From the NCBI GenBank assembly GCA_964606735.1, contig CAZSHI010000002.1, positions 1 through 64,000 of the forward strand: a stretch of DNA of 64,000 nt, read 5' to 3'. The translations under genes and the position numbers were made by a program. The DNA comes from UBA5109 sp964606735 (lineage in GTDB: Bacteria; Pseudomonadota; Gammaproteobacteria; Pseudomonadales; Pseudohongiellaceae). Below, one piece after another: positions 8,884-17,358 of the stretch. Below the pieces are notes generated by a model. The model was not told the origin of the DNA. It was given only the letters and a program-made list of their open reading frames with translations, and did no database searches. Every line of letters starts with the position of its first letter. Position 1 is the stretch's first letter.

Positions 8884-10320
8884 ATGAACACAAGCCCAGC
8901 CCAGTCTACGCAAGCCGAAGCAGCAGCATGGGCCCGTCAATCTATCTGGCAGCAGCTCAAGGAAGCCATTCGCGGCAGCGATGCCGATTACACGCGTATT
9001 CCTGTTAACCGGGCCATCTTCCTGCTAGCGGTGCCGATGATTCTTGAGCTGGTGATGGAATCCACCTTTGCGGTGGTGGATATTTATTTTGTCGGCAAGC
9101 TGGGCCCATCAGCCGTGGCCACTGTGGGCTTGACGGAAACTTTTCTGTTTTTGATTTATGCCATAGCGATCGGCCTCACCATGGGGGTCACGGCCATCGT
9201 GGCTCGGCGCATTGGCGAGCATGATTCACAGGCGGCTTCGGGGGCTGCCGTGCAGTCGATTCTGCTGGCAATTTTGTGCAGCATTCCCTTTGCTATCACC
9301 GGCATCATTTTCGCGCAGCAGCTCCTCTTCCTGATGGGGGCCGAGCCCCAGGTGGCGGAACAGGGTTATCGCTATACTCAATGGATACTGGGAGGTAACT
9401 TGGTGATTCTGCTGCTGTTTGTCGGTAACGCAGTTTTTCGGGGTGCCGGCGATGCGGCCATTGCCATGCGGGTGTTATGGATTGCCAATGGCATCAATAT
9501 TGTACTCGACCCTCTACTGATTTTTGGCTGGGGACCGATACCGGCGCTTGGCATAGAAGGGGCTGCCATTGCTACCAATATCGGCCGCGGGGTCGGTGTG
9601 GCCTTTGTGCTCGCCAAGCTGTTCGGGGGCGGCAGGCATATCCGTATCCGGCTGACACAGTGCCAGGTAGAACTCAAACTGATGGGGCACATTCTGTGGA
9701 CCTCACTGGGTGGGATTGGCCAGATGATTGTTGCCATGACTTCCTGGATTTTCCTGATGCGAATTTTGGCCGGAGTCGGCAATGAAGCAGTAGCTGGTGC
9801 CACCATTACCATCCGTGTCATGCTGTTCAGTCTGATGCCGGCCTGGGGCCTCTCGAATGCTGCTGCTACTCTGGTTGGGCAAAACCTCGGCGCAGGGTCT
9901 CCGGGACGGGCCGAAGCTACCATCTGGCGTATCGGTTTTTACAACATGTGTTTTTTACTTTTGGTATCGGTTTTTTACTACAGGTTCAGCGAGGCCATCA
10001 TTGGCATCTTTACTGATGACCGGGCCGTGATTGCTATCGGAGCCGAGTGGTTACGTATCCTTGCCTACTGCTATTTCATTTACGGCTGGTGGATGGTCAG
10101 TTCGCAGGCATTCAATGGCGCCGGGGATACCCGCACCCCCACCTGGATCAACATGGTTTTTTTCTGGCTAATCCAGATTCCCCTGAGCTGGTATCTGGCG
10201 ATAGCGCTCGGCTGGCAACAGTCTGGCGTATTCTGGGGCGTGTTCTTTTCCGAAACTGCGGCAGGGGTCTTCTCCCTTTGGCTGTTCACACGGGGCAGTT
10301 GGAAACGCTATCAGGTCTAA
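8884..10320 (+). CDS. MATE-family multidrug/cation antiporter
   Basis: 478 residues, about twelve membrane helices in two similar halves, as usual for MATE exporters that use Na+ or H+ to expel organic cations. An unusually long hydrophilic N-terminus (about 40 residues, Gln/Ala-rich) precedes the first helix at NRAIFLLAVPMILELVMES. The motif GPSAVATVGLTETFLFLIYAIAIGLTMGVTAIVARRIGE is the conserved first-half block, and GLSNAAATLVGQNLGAGSPGRAE the second-half counterpart. It is first in a plus-strand run with the LysE gene (4-base gap) and the DksA-like gene. The substrate cannot be predicted. Confidence 0.94.
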   Translation: MNTSPAQSTQAEAAAWARQSIWQQLKEAIRGSDADYTRIPVNRAIFLLAVPMILELVMESTFAVVDIYFVGKLGPSAVATVGLTETFLFLIYAIAIGLTMGVTAIVARRIGEHDSQAASGAAVQSILLAILCSIPFAITGIIFAQQLLFLMGAEPQVAEQGYRYTQWILGGNLVILLLFVGNAVFRGAGDAAIAMRVLWIANGINIVLDPLLIFGWGPIPALGIEGAAIATNIGRGVGVAFVLAKLFGGGRHIRIRLTQCQVELKLMGHILWTSLGGIGQMIVAMTSWIFLMRILAGVGNEAVAGATITIRVMLFSLMPAWGLSNAAATLVGQNLGAGSPGRAEATIWRIGFYNMCFLLLVSVFYYRFSEAIIGIFTDDRAVIAIGAEWLRILAYCYFIYGWWMVSSQAFNGAGDTRTPTWINMVFFWLIQIPLSWYLAIALGWQQSGVFWGVFFSETAAGVFSLWLFTRGSWKRYQV

Positions 10321-10324
10321 AGGC

Positions 10325-10939
10325 ATGGACTTTGTATTACCAGTAATCATCTTTGGCTTTTCTGCGGGCATCACCCCAGGGCCCAACAACATCATGATCA
10401 TGAGCTCGGGGCTGAACTTTGGCATCAGGCGTAGCCTGCAACATTTTCTGGGGATATGCATCGGCTTTCCGTTAATGTTTATCCTGCTGGGTCTGGGTCT
10501 GGGAGCTCTTTTTGTCCAGAACAGCCTTTTTCACGCAACGATACAGGCACTAGGCGTCTGCTATTTGCTCTATCTGGCCTGGAAAATTGCCACGGCAGCA
10601 CCGATGACTCTCAAGGCCAGTGAAGCCAGACCGCTGAGTTTTCTGCAGGCTGTGCTTTTCCAGTGGGTCAACCCCAAGGCCTGGGCCATTGCTACCGGCA
10701 CCATCTCCGCTTTTACCTCGGTGGAGGCCAATGTTTTTTTACAGATTGTGGTGATGACTGGACTCTTCTTCATCATTTCCATGATCAACACCAGTGCTTG
10801 GCTGTTCTTTGGTAAATCGCTGCGACGGGTACTGAAAACAGCGCAGCATCAGAAAGTTTTTAATATCAGCATGGCAAGCCTGCTTGTGCTGTCTTTTTCA
10901 CCGATAGCTTATGACCTGATCACGGCTTATCTGTTTTAA
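10325..10939 (+). CDS. LysE/RhtB-family amino-acid exporter
   Basis: 204 residues with about six membrane helices. The family N-terminal motif appears as GFSAGITPGPNNIMIMSSGLNFG; PGPN is the hallmark of LysE/RhtB transporters. QWVNPKAWAIATGTISAF is the conserved mid-protein block. These proteins export amino acids or small metabolites by proton exchange. The start lies 4 bases after the MATE stop, and the DksA-like gene follows after 7 bases, so one transcript probably covers all three. The exported substrate is unknown. Confidence 0.93.
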   Translation: MDFVLPVIIFGFSAGITPGPNNIMIMSSGLNFGIRRSLQHFLGICIGFPLMFILLGLGLGALFVQNSLFHATIQALGVCYLLYLAWKIATAAPMTLKASEARPLSFLQAVLFQWVNPKAWAIATGTISAFTSVEANVFLQIVVMTGLFFIISMINTSAWLFFGKSLRRVLKTAQHQKVFNISMASLLVLSFSPIAYDLITAYLF

Positions 10940-10946
10940 TGCAGCC

Positions 10947-11282
10947 ATGGACAAAGCTTGCCGCGATAAGTTTGAAAAACTCCTGCGTGAAAACCTCTCG
11001 CAGCTGGAAGCACTGTCCTCAACGCTTAAAGCAGCCACCGCCACCGTCACGCTCGATCAGACCAGCGTTGGCAGGCTCTCACGCATGGATGCCATACAGG
11101 GGCAACAAATGGCACTGGAGTCAGAAAGACGCCGACAACTGGAAATACGTAACATCAAGGCCGCCCTCAAGCGGATAGCATCCGATGATTTCGGATATTG
11201 CCTGAACTGTGGCGAGGAAATCCCTGAGGGCCGCCTGACTATAAATCCGGCAGTCAGGCATTGTGTCGAGTGTGTTGACTAG
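10947..11282 (+). CDS. DksA/TraR-type zinc-finger protein
   Basis: 111 residues. The C-terminal four-cysteine zinc finger is Cys85-x2-Cys88 ... Cys106-x2-Cys109 (GYCLNCGEEIPEGRL...HCVEC), typical of TraR/DksA-family proteins that enter the RNA polymerase secondary channel. The helical N-terminal part is shorter than in true DksA (about 150 residues). The DxxDA coiled-coil tip typical of DksA is not clearly present, although SRMDAIQGQQMA at about 45-56 occupies a comparable place. It may be a paralogue with a modified role. It is cotranscribed with the LysE gene. Confidence 0.88.
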   Translation: MDKACRDKFEKLLRENLSQLEALSSTLKAATATVTLDQTSVGRLSRMDAIQGQQMALESERRRQLEIRNIKAALKRIASDDFGYCLNCGEEIPEGRLTINPAVRHCVECVD

Positions 11283-11308
11283 GTATTCTCATTGAGGAGC
11301 TTACACTT

Positions 11309-11704
11309 ATGATCAAGCGTACCCCGTTAACAACAATTTTATTCGTGATGTTCTTGTCCCCGACAGTGGTTCTGGCAGAAGGCGCCCACCGTTATTTTGA
11401 TTGCACGACGACCCTGCTTTGCAATGAGACCGGTGCCTGTGAAGCTGCCTCAGATTCACTGACCTTCCACCTGGCACCACTTGATGCTGGTGAGGATGGC
11501 TCCGGCAACTTCATGCTGTCTTACCAGGACCAGGAAGTTGTCATGCAAGCGCTGTCGGACGCCGGGCCCTATATATGGCGCCTCGGCAATGATCGCCACA
11601 CTCTGCTGGCCAGTTCGGAAACAGCCTTTCTCTGGCATCAACTGATCCTCGACGGCAGGCCCGAATCAAGGATTCGCTACCTGCACTGCGAACTGCGTTA
11701 TTAG
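11309..11704 (+). CDS. small secreted protein of unknown function
   Basis: 131 residues. The start has an excellent GAGGAG site. A signal peptide is visible (KR..., hydrophobic core TTILFVMFLSPTVVLA, likely cleavage after ALA-like VLA before EGA). The mature protein, about 108 residues, contains four Cys (in FDCTTTLLCNETGACEA and near the C-terminus in LHCELRY), so two disulfides are possible in the periplasm. I recognise no domain. It lies between the DksA-like gene and a PepSY gene on the same strand; a functional link is not evident. Confidence 0.7.
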   Translation: MIKRTPLTTILFVMFLSPTVVLAEGAHRYFDCTTTLLCNETGACEAASDSLTFHLAPLDAGEDGSGNFMLSYQDQEVVMQALSDAGPYIWRLGNDRHTLLASSETAFLWHQLILDGRPESRIRYLHCELRY

Positions 11705-11759
11705 TCCCCAGCTTAACTGATATCAACCGGACTCTTGCTGCCTGGCCTATAATCAAGGA

Positions 11760-12722
11760 ATGACTGACACAAAAGGCCCTTCATTGATACAGCGCTGGCT
11801 ATATCATCCGCAGCGCCAGGCTTTACGTAAAGCCCTGTTCCAGATTCACCTGTGGTGTGGCATCTGCCTGGGCCTGTATATTTTTTTCATCAGCATCACC
11901 GGCTCGGTGCTGGTCTATCGCAATGAATTGTACGTCGCTGCCACCCCGAATCCGCTGATTGCCGAGACCCCCGCAGCGGTACTGGATGACGCAGTACTGC
12001 AAGCGCGGGCTTCACAGAATAACCCTGGCTACGAACTCGGCCGTTTTGTACGCGCCAGTAATGATGAAGGGGCCACAGAAATCTGGCTGATACGGGGAGA
12101 AAACACTATCAAACGTTTCTATGACCCGCGCACGGGCGAAGATGTGGGTAGTGCCGAGCGCCTAGGTCAGAATGCCGTCATCACCCTGATCAGTCTGCAT
12201 GAAAGTTTCATGGCCGGAGAGACCGGACGCAAGCTCAACGGCATCGCCGCACTCTTTGTGGTCTTACTGGTACTGACAGGGCTGGTCATCTGGTGGCCGG
12301 GCATGAAGCGCTGGCGCCGCAGCCTGTATATGCATCGTGCTCCTGGCATCAAGTGGAAACGCAGCATCTGGGATTTGCACAGCATGATCGGTATCTGGAC
12401 AGCGCTATTCATTCTGATCTTTGCCGTGAGCGGCGTTTATCTGTGCTTCCCGGATATTTTTCATGAATTGGGTGATCGCCTGCAACCCATCACCGATGAC
12501 AATGCCGGCCAGCGTTTTGTCGACCGGGCTCTCTACTGGCTGGCCTTTCTGCACTTCGGGCGTATCAATGGTATTGGCTTGATTTGTGATGGCCCCGGGC
12601 TTTGCGACCAATCGGTGAAGGCCCTGTGGGCGGTGGTCGGTCTGGCGCCAGCGATGATGTTTGTTACCGGTTCAACCATGTGGTGGAACCGGGTACTAAG
12701 CCGTTGGCTGCATCGTCACTAG
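11760..12722 (+). CDS. PepSY-associated TM helix protein
   Basis: 320 residues. The N-terminal block LRKALFQIHLWCGICLGLYIFFISITGSVLVYRNEL is the classical PepSY-associated transmembrane segment. Further helices appear at about 160-180 (GIAALFVVLLVLTGLVIWWPG), 210-235 and 295-312. The central periplasmic part includes a PepSY-like segment around DPRTGEDVG. The motif HESFMAGETGRKLNGIAALF...GLVIWWPGMKRW is shared with membrane proteins often linked to siderophore or iron reduction. It is shorter than many PepSY_TM proteins and no receptor gene is adjacent. It converges on trmB with a 16-base gap. Confidence 0.88.
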   Translation: MTDTKGPSLIQRWLYHPQRQALRKALFQIHLWCGICLGLYIFFISITGSVLVYRNELYVAATPNPLIAETPAAVLDDAVLQARASQNNPGYELGRFVRASNDEGATEIWLIRGENTIKRFYDPRTGEDVGSAERLGQNAVITLISLHESFMAGETGRKLNGIAALFVVLLVLTGLVIWWPGMKRWRRSLYMHRAPGIKWKRSIWDLHSMIGIWTALFILIFAVSGVYLCFPDIFHELGDRLQPITDDNAGQRFVDRALYWLAFLHFGRINGIGLICDGPGLCDQSVKALWAVVGLAPAMMFVTGSTMWWNRVLSRWLHRH

Positions 12723-12738
12723 ATTCAAGTAGCAAGGC

Positions 12739-13425
12739 TCAGCTATTTTTTTCAAACAGCAGATCCCAGACCCCGTGCCCGAGCCGTTCACCGCGTTTTT
12801 CAAACTTGGTAACCGGACGTTCATGTTGCGTGGAAAAATTGCCGTCGCCAGCGCAGTTTTTCAGTTCAGTGACGGCACTCAATACTTCCATCATCTGCTC
12901 GGCATAATTCTGCCAGTCGGTAGCCAGGTGGATGACACCCCCCAGCTTTAATTTAGGTAACAGTTGTCCCATAAAATCAGGCTGAATCAAACGGCGTTTG
13001 TGATGACGTTTTTTATGCCAGGGATCGGGGAAATAAATCTGAACTTTATCGAGGCTTGCATCTTCAATGCAGTCGGCGAGCACCTGTTTGGCATCTTCCT
13101 GGTAAATCCGGACATTACTCAAGCCCTGTTCAGCAATTTTACGCAGAATCATCCCGATACCAGGCGGATGAACATCCACGCCGATAAAGTTTTGCCCGGG
13201 ATGCTCTGCAGCCATCTGCACCAGCGAATCCCCCATACCAAAACCGATTTCAAACACCAGAGGCTGCTCGTTGCCAAACACGGCACGCCAGTCTAGTTGT
13301 CCTGATTGAAGGTCCAGCCCATAGAGCGGCCAGTACTGATCCAGCGCTTTTTGTTGCGAAGGCGTTAATCGCCCACCACGAACTACGTATGATTTTATTT
13401 CACGATAGTGCTGCATTTGCGTCAT
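12739..13425 (-). CDS. trmB: tRNA (guanine-N7-)-methyltransferase TrmB
   Basis: 228 residues from the ATG at 13425, whose ATGA overlaps the stop of the upstream DUF423 gene; another in-frame ATG lies at 13440. TrmB forms m7G46 in the tRNA variable loop. SAM-binding FEIGFGMGDSLVQMA, GVDVHPPGIG and the signature IYFPDPWHKKRHHKRRLIQPDF are all present and diagnostic. The C-terminal TKFEKRGERLGHGVWDLLFE block is also typical. Translational coupling with the DUF423 gene is likely. Confidence 0.96.
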   Translation of the reverse strand: MTQMQHYREIKSYVVRGGRLTPSQQKALDQYWPLYGLDLQSGQLDWRAVFGNEQPLVFEIGFGMGDSLVQMAAEHPGQNFIGVDVHPPGIGMILRKIAEQGLSNVRIYQEDAKQVLADCIEDASLDKVQIYFPDPWHKKRHHKRRLIQPDFMGQLLPKLKLGGVIHLATDWQNYAEQMMEVLSAVTELKNCAGDGNFSTQHERPVTKFEKRGERLGHGVWDLLFEKNS

Positions 13426-13814
13426 GAAGACTTGAGCCATTTCCTGTAAAGGCCGTAAATCAACAGTCCCCAGCCCGTCAGAAAGCAAACGCCCCCGATT
13501 GGCGTGATAAAGCCAAGGACAGAAACATCTGTTAATGCCAGGGCATAAAGACTGCCGCTGAAAAGCAGTATCCCAAGCTGAAAGGCATAGGCTGCCCGGT
13601 TTATACTCTTTGATGCCGGCAAGAGGTAAGCCAGAAACCCTGCTGCCAACAGAGCCACTACATGAAACATGTGATAAAGCACCGCCGTCTGCCAGGTCGC
13701 CAGGCGCGCTTCGCTGAGCACACCTTCCAGACCATGGGCACCGAAGGCGCCAAAAACCACCACCAGGAAGCCATTGATGGCGGCATACAAATAAATACGC
13801 TCTATGCTGTTCAA
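13422..13814 (-). CDS. DUF423 inner-membrane protein
   Basis: 130 residues with four predicted membrane helices. The opening YAAINGFLVVVFGAFGAHGLEGVLSEARLATWQTAVLYHMFHVVALL matches the DUF423 (YgdD-like) family, whose FGAFGAHGL and YHMxHxxALL motifs are conserved. Function is unknown across bacteria. Its stop overlaps the trmB start by four bases. It starts 45 bases from the rpoH terminator. Confidence 0.9.
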   Translation of the reverse strand: MNSIERIYLYAAINGFLVVVFGAFGAHGLEGVLSEARLATWQTAVLYHMFHVVALLAAGFLAYLLPASKSINRAAYAFQLGILLFSGSLYALALTDVSVLGFITPIGGVCFLTGWGLLIYGLYRKWLKSS

Positions 13815-13835
13815 TGGCTTGACCTCAGATGCAAA

Positions 13836-13860
13836 AAAGCCGCCAGAGTGGGCGGCTTTT
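13836..13860 (-). terminator. rho-independent terminator after rpoH
   Basis: The stem GCCGCC...GGCGGC (loop about AGAGTG) is flanked by A-runs and T-runs on both sides, so it ends transcription from rpoH on the minus strand with a U-tract of six. It separates rpoH from the DUF423 gene. Confidence 0.85.
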
Positions 13861-13902
13861 AATTACAGTTTGTTTTGCCAGTACTGTTTCTTTTTAAGCT
13901 TC

Positions 13903-14784
13903 TTAAGCTTCCAGAACTGCCTTGACCTTATTCATGGCATTTTTTTCCAGCTGGCGGATGCGCTCTGCCGAGACCTGGTATTTATCAGCCAACTCGTGCA
14001 GTGTGGCCTTGTCATCATTCAGCCAGCGCTGAGACAGAATATCACGGCTACGCTCATCAAGACCTTCCAGAGCCATGTACAGATTATCAGTACTGCTCTG
14101 CTCATAATCTTCATGCTCAACATTGCGCGCCGGATCGTAGCGGTTATCTTCCAGATACTGAGCCGGTGCCAGCATCACGTCATCGTCGTCCGCATCAGGA
14201 GAGCCGTCGAATGAGGCATCATAAACACCCAGACGTCCTTCCATCTGCATCACTGTCGCCGAATCCACTCCCAGGTCAGCGGCAATTTTGTCGGCTTCAT
14301 CCTGACTCAGCCAGCCCAGCCGTTTTTTGGAACCACGCAGGTTGAAAAACAGTTTGCGCTGCGCCTTGGTGGTCGCCACTTTGACGATACGCCAGTTACG
14401 CAGGATAAATTCGTGCATTTCTGCCTTGATCCAGTGCACCGCAAAGGACACCAGGCGAACACCTTTTTCCGGGTTGAAGCGCTTGACGGCCTTCATCAGG
14501 CCAACGTTACCTTCCTGAATCAGGTCAGCCTCGGACAGGCCATAACCGGAGTAGGTTTTAGCCATGTAAACCACGAAACGCATATGAGCCAGCACCAGCT
14601 TACGTGCTGCATCTAGGTTGTCGCGATAGTAATAATCTTCAGCCAGCGCTTTTTCTTCTTCAGCGCTAAGCACCGGAATCGCATTAACTGCCGTGATGTA
14701 AGCATTCAGATCACGACCCGGCACCATGGTGTCAATGACACTCAGGCTCCTGTTTGCCGCTACACTACTTACTTTGTCAGTCAT
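13903..14784 (-). CDS. rpoH: heat-shock sigma factor RpoH (sigma-32)
   Basis: 293 residues from the ATG at 14784, which has AGGAAAGGA just upstream; a GTG at 14802 lies ahead of that site. RpoH directs RNA polymerase to heat-shock promoters. Sigma region 2 (DLIQEGNVGLMKAVKRFNPEKGVRLVSFAVHWIKAEMHEFILRNWRIVK) and the RpoH box following it (TTKAQRKLFFNLR) are clear. Region 4 is at the C-terminus (ATLHELADKYQVSAERIRQLEKNAMNKVK). An acidic insert with DADDDD (about 195-205) lies between the domains. In many gammaproteobacteria rpoH follows ftsX; here ftsX is some 36 kb away. Confidence 0.97.
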   Translation of the reverse strand: MTDKVSSVAANRSLSVIDTMVPGRDLNAYITAVNAIPVLSAEEEKALAEDYYYRDNLDAARKLVLAHMRFVVYMAKTYSGYGLSEADLIQEGNVGLMKAVKRFNPEKGVRLVSFAVHWIKAEMHEFILRNWRIVKVATTKAQRKLFFNLRGSKKRLGWLSQDEADKIAADLGVDSATVMQMEGRLGVYDASFDGSPDADDDDVMLAPAQYLEDNRYDPARNVEHEDYEQSSTDNLYMALEGLDERSRDILSQRWLNDDKATLHELADKYQVSAERIRQLEKNAMNKVKAVLEA

Positions 14785-14848
14785 TTCTGTCCTTTCCTGC
14801 ACTGGTTTAGGGGTTAAGTACTAAGACCTGCACCCCGAAGGGCTGCAA

Positions 14849-14878
14849 ATTCTACCACTTATCTATTTAGACTGCCAT
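14849..14878 (-). promoter_or_regulatory. candidate sigma-70 promoter of rpoH
   Basis: Read on the minus strand: ATGGCA (-35, 14873-14878), an 18-base spacer, then TAGAAT (-10, 14849-14854). The predicted start is near 14842, giving a leader of about 58 bases before the rpoH ATG. A UUCG-capped hairpin (14829-14845) lies at the start of that leader. Prediction from consensus only. Confidence 0.4.
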
Positions 14879-14880
14879 TC

Positions 14881-14918
14881 TCTGAAAAAGTTCCCGAAGC
14901 CCCGTAAACCGGGGCTTC
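14881..14918 (-). terminator. intrinsic terminator after the cytochrome c gene
   Basis: A nine-base perfect stem GAAGCCCCG / CGGGGCTTC (14896-14918, five-base loop) is followed, on the minus strand, by GGAACTTTTT. It lies 48 bases past the cytochrome c stop and just ahead of the rpoH promoter. Confidence 0.65.
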
Positions 14919-14966
14919 AGGTAAAGCTCATCTATTAATGTAACGCCGAATTCGGGAATTTCAAGT

Positions 14967-15413
14967 CTAGTAATAATATTCCGTATAACCGGGCAGGAGG
15001 CGATAACGTGAATTCAGGAAAGCAACGATGTCTATCAGCTCGGTAACTTTCATGTCTTCATTCACGTACATTGGAGAGGAATTGGTTCGGGAGCGGGCTT
15101 GCCGGGGCAACTGATCCAGGTACTGGTCTGAAATCACGTGGTCCGGGTTGATAATGGAAGTGACCAGATCACCATAGGTCTTGGCAAACATCAGTTCGCC
15201 TCCAAGCACAACGGTAAAGGCGCGGGTGCCTGCAAAATCCAGCTCAACACCATCGACCATGTGACATTGCACGCAGCCAAGCGATTGGAAAGCCTGCTGT
15301 CCCCGATCTATATCACCACGCAAAATGGGAAAGCGGAAGTCTCCGGTGTAATCCGGGTAGGTGCGGCAGGCACTCAACAACATCACAAGGCCGAGCAGTA
15401 AAAATTTTTTCAT
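14967..15413 (-). CDS. lipoprotein monohaem cytochrome c
   Basis: 148 residues. The lipobox MLLSAC ends at Cys16, so the protein is lipid-anchored. One haem site CVQCH lies at about 47-51 (GQQAFQSLGCVQCHMVDG). The probable axial Met is in PMYVNEDMKVTELIDIVAFLNSRY, the usual C-terminal class I cytochrome c helix. It is monocistronic, with its own terminator. No oxidase or dehydrogenase is adjacent, so the redox partner is unknown; the DUF6644-like membrane proteins 1.4 kb away are a speculative partner. Confidence 0.88.
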   Translation of the reverse strand: MKKFLLLGLVMLLSACRTYPDYTGDFRFPILRGDIDRGQQAFQSLGCVQCHMVDGVELDFAGTRAFTVVLGGELMFAKTYGDLVTSIINPDHVISDQYLDQLPRQARSRTNSSPMYVNEDMKVTELIDIVAFLNSRYRLLPGYTEYYY

Positions 15414-15537
15414 AGCGAGTATTCTCCTTCAGTTAGACGCGCTTGTTCCATTATCAGAAACAAATGCGGCGGCCAGTTTGATTTAGGTCAGGAATTCTCT
15501 TGTGTTCTCGGCCGGGCCGGTCTGCGATAATGCGCCG

Positions 15538-16302
15538 ATGGAATATGACCTGAGCCTCGGCTTCATTGTACTACTGATCGGCACCGGCGTCGTTGCCGGA
15601 TTTATCAATACCATTGCAGGCGGCGGTTCAATGCTGACCCTGCCTGCACTGATGATTCTCGGCCTGCCTGCAGATATCGCTAACGGAACAAACCGGGTCG
15701 GCATTCTTCTGCAGTCCATTGCCGGTGCCCGCCGCTTCCATCAGAAGGGTAAACTGGAGCCGCACACCATTGTCCCTACGCTGATACCCGCCCTGAGTGG
15801 TTCACTGTTTGGTGCTTTGCTGGCTTCCTACCTGCCGGTCATCTGGCTAAAACCGGCACTGCTGTTCACCATGCTGCTGATGGCTGCCATCATGCTGGTG
15901 AAACCATCAGTGGTAGCGCCACCGGCTGGAACACCGACCTATACCCTGCAGGAGAGGCCCATGGCCTGGGTCGGACTGTTCCTGGGCGGTGTATATGGTG
16001 GCTTTGTACAGGCGGGTATTGGCTTTATTTTGATTGTGGTATTGGCAGGCACCTTACGCTATGACCTGGTGCGTACCAACGCTCTGAAAATGGCCATCAC
16101 TGCTGCCCTGACGGTAGTGGCACTCGGCGTTTTCGTCGTACGCCAGCAAGTGCTAATTATTCCCGGCCTGGTGCTGGCAGTTGGCATGGTGCTAGGAGCG
16201 CTTGCCAGTGTGCAATTCGCCATTAACGTGAAACAGGATGTGCTGAAGTGGATCATGTTCTTCATGATTATCCTGGTCTGTCTCCAGGCCTATTTCAGTT
16301 AA
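15538..16302 (+). CDS. TauE/SafE-family permease
   Basis: 254 residues from the ATG at 15538, directly before the first helix; an upstream GTG at 15502 with AGGA 8 bases before it is an alternative (266 residues). About eight membrane helices. The N-terminal GTGVVAGFINTIAGGGSMLTLPALMILGLPADIANGTNRVGILLQS is the TauE/SafE signature, and GVYGGFVQAGIGFILIVVLAG the second-half repeat. The family exports or imports sulfite, sulfoacetate or other organosulfonates and some organic acids. It stands alone; the substrate is unassigned. Confidence 0.92.
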   Translation: MEYDLSLGFIVLLIGTGVVAGFINTIAGGGSMLTLPALMILGLPADIANGTNRVGILLQSIAGARRFHQKGKLEPHTIVPTLIPALSGSLFGALLASYLPVIWLKPALLFTMLLMAAIMLVKPSVVAPPAGTPTYTLQERPMAWVGLFLGGVYGGFVQAGIGFILIVVLAGTLRYDLVRTNALKMAITAALTVVALGVFVVRQQVLIIPGLVLAVGMVLGALASVQFAINVKQDVLKWIMFFMIILVCLQAYFS

Positions 16303-16320
16303 AACATTTTCTGCCGACAT

Positions 16321-16350
16321 AAAAAAAGAGAGCCATGGCTCTCTTTTTTT
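16321..16350. terminator. bidirectional intrinsic terminator
   Basis: A near-perfect palindrome, seven A's then GAGAGCCATGGCTCTC then seven T's, lies between the convergent TauE/SafE gene and the last DUF6644-like gene. It can terminate both. Confidence 0.9.
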
Positions 16351-16366
16351 AATTCCTGGTATATGC

Positions 16367-16855
16367 TTATTCCACAAAGGGCATATAACGACCCAGAATA
16401 ATCACGACAACCCAGATAATCAGTGACAGGCCGCCGATGACCTTGGCTCTGAAATCTGCGTCCTCACCATCGGCAAGTTTCACCAGATCCTTGTGTTCAC
16501 CAAACCAGAACCACAAGGCATTGATGCCAGCAATGATGACCAGACCCATCTTCCACTGGAAGGCAATGTTCGGTCCATAGCGTGCCGGGTTGGAAGCAAT
16601 GAATACGATACCTGACATCAGATTGATGGCAAAGCCCAGAATGGCCAGCGGTATAAATTTCATGGCGGCCTGCATGTTGATGAAGCGGGCAAAGCCGACA
16701 ACACGCAAATCAATCACCAGCAGGGAGCCGAACAGCAGGGACAGGCCAAAAAAGTGGGCCGTCTCTGCTGTGACGAATATCCAGGCCGCTTCTCGAGAGG
16801 CGACGCCCAGTGCTGAAGCACCTAACCAGTCAAATGTTGGTTGCATAAATTCCAT
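16367..16855 (-). CDS. DUF6644-like membrane protein, type B, copy 1
   Basis: 162 residues, about four to five membrane helices. Start has AGGGGGTG upstream. The core HFFGLSLLFGSLLVIDLRVVGFARFINM followed by FIPLAILGFAINLMSGIVFIA and FQWKMGLVIIAGINALWFWFGEH is nearly repeated in the gene at 17653-18129. I take the family as DUF6644 (unknown function) from its shape, not from a search. The buried His in the ETAHFFG helix and the strict DLRVxGFAR loop are conserved in all relatives here. It is translated 11 bases after its type-A partner. Confidence 0.8.
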   Translation of the reverse strand: MEFMQPTFDWLGASALGVASREAAWIFVTAETAHFFGLSLLFGSLLVIDLRVVGFARFINMQAAMKFIPLAILGFAINLMSGIVFIASNPARYGPNIAFQWKMGLVIIAGINALWFWFGEHKDLVKLADGEDADFRAKVIGGLSLIIWVVVIILGRYMPFVE

Positions 16856-16866
16856 CTGTCACCCCC

Positions 16867-17352
16867 TTACTGTAAATAAGCCATCAGGCGACCGGTGATA
16901 ATGGCACCGACCCAGGAGGCTAAACATACTGCTGAAATTAGCATCGTGACTTTTTCATCCCGGCCACTACGGATACCACTCATGACCACTTTCAGAAGAA
17001 TTCCGCCCAAGACAATCAGTGCAATCTTGATCAGGAAGGCACCTTGATAAATAAAGGTAGAAAATGCGCCTGAGAGAAGCAGCAATCCGGAAACCAGATT
17101 AAGAGAAAAGCCTGCCCAACCGACCATGAAGAGGCGGTCATAGGCGTTAATAGAAATGCTTTTGGCGAAACCCAGAACACGTAAATTAAAGGCAATGACA
17201 ACACCCATAACCGTCATCATGCCAAGACCGTGCGCTGACAGGATGGTGGGATAAACCCAAAAATCACCATACATGCCATAAACCCATTGACCGACAGTAC
17301 TCAGCTCAATGGAACACACTAAGCCGACTGGCTCAAAACATCCAAAATCCAT
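16867..17352 (-). CDS. DUF6644-like membrane protein, type A, copy 1
   Basis: 161 residues from the ATG at 17352; a TTG at 17358 lies two codons earlier, but the ATG aligns with the start of copy 2. Opening MDFGCFEPVGLVCS, then HGLGMMTVMGVVIAFNLRVLGFAKSISINAYDRLF, WAGFSLNLVSGLLLLSG and CLASWVGAIITGRLMAYL. About five helices. By eye it matches the 18142-18624 protein at over half of positions and shares with type B the pattern His-helix, LRVxGFA, LNLxSG. A paired membrane complex of A and B is an inference. Function unknown. Confidence 0.8.
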   Translation of the reverse strand: MDFGCFEPVGLVCSIELSTVGQWVYGMYGDFWVYPTILSAHGLGMMTVMGVVIAFNLRVLGFAKSISINAYDRLFMVGWAGFSLNLVSGLLLLSGAFSTFIYQGAFLIKIALIVLGGILLKVVMSGIRSGRDEKVTMLISAVCLASWVGAIITGRLMAYLQ

Positions 17353-17358
17353 AGGCAA

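Noticed and set aside
11748..11753. TATAAT just ahead of the PepSY gene
   Set aside because: It lies only 7 bases from the ATG and overlaps the ribosome site region; no -35 at correct spacing. Likely chance.
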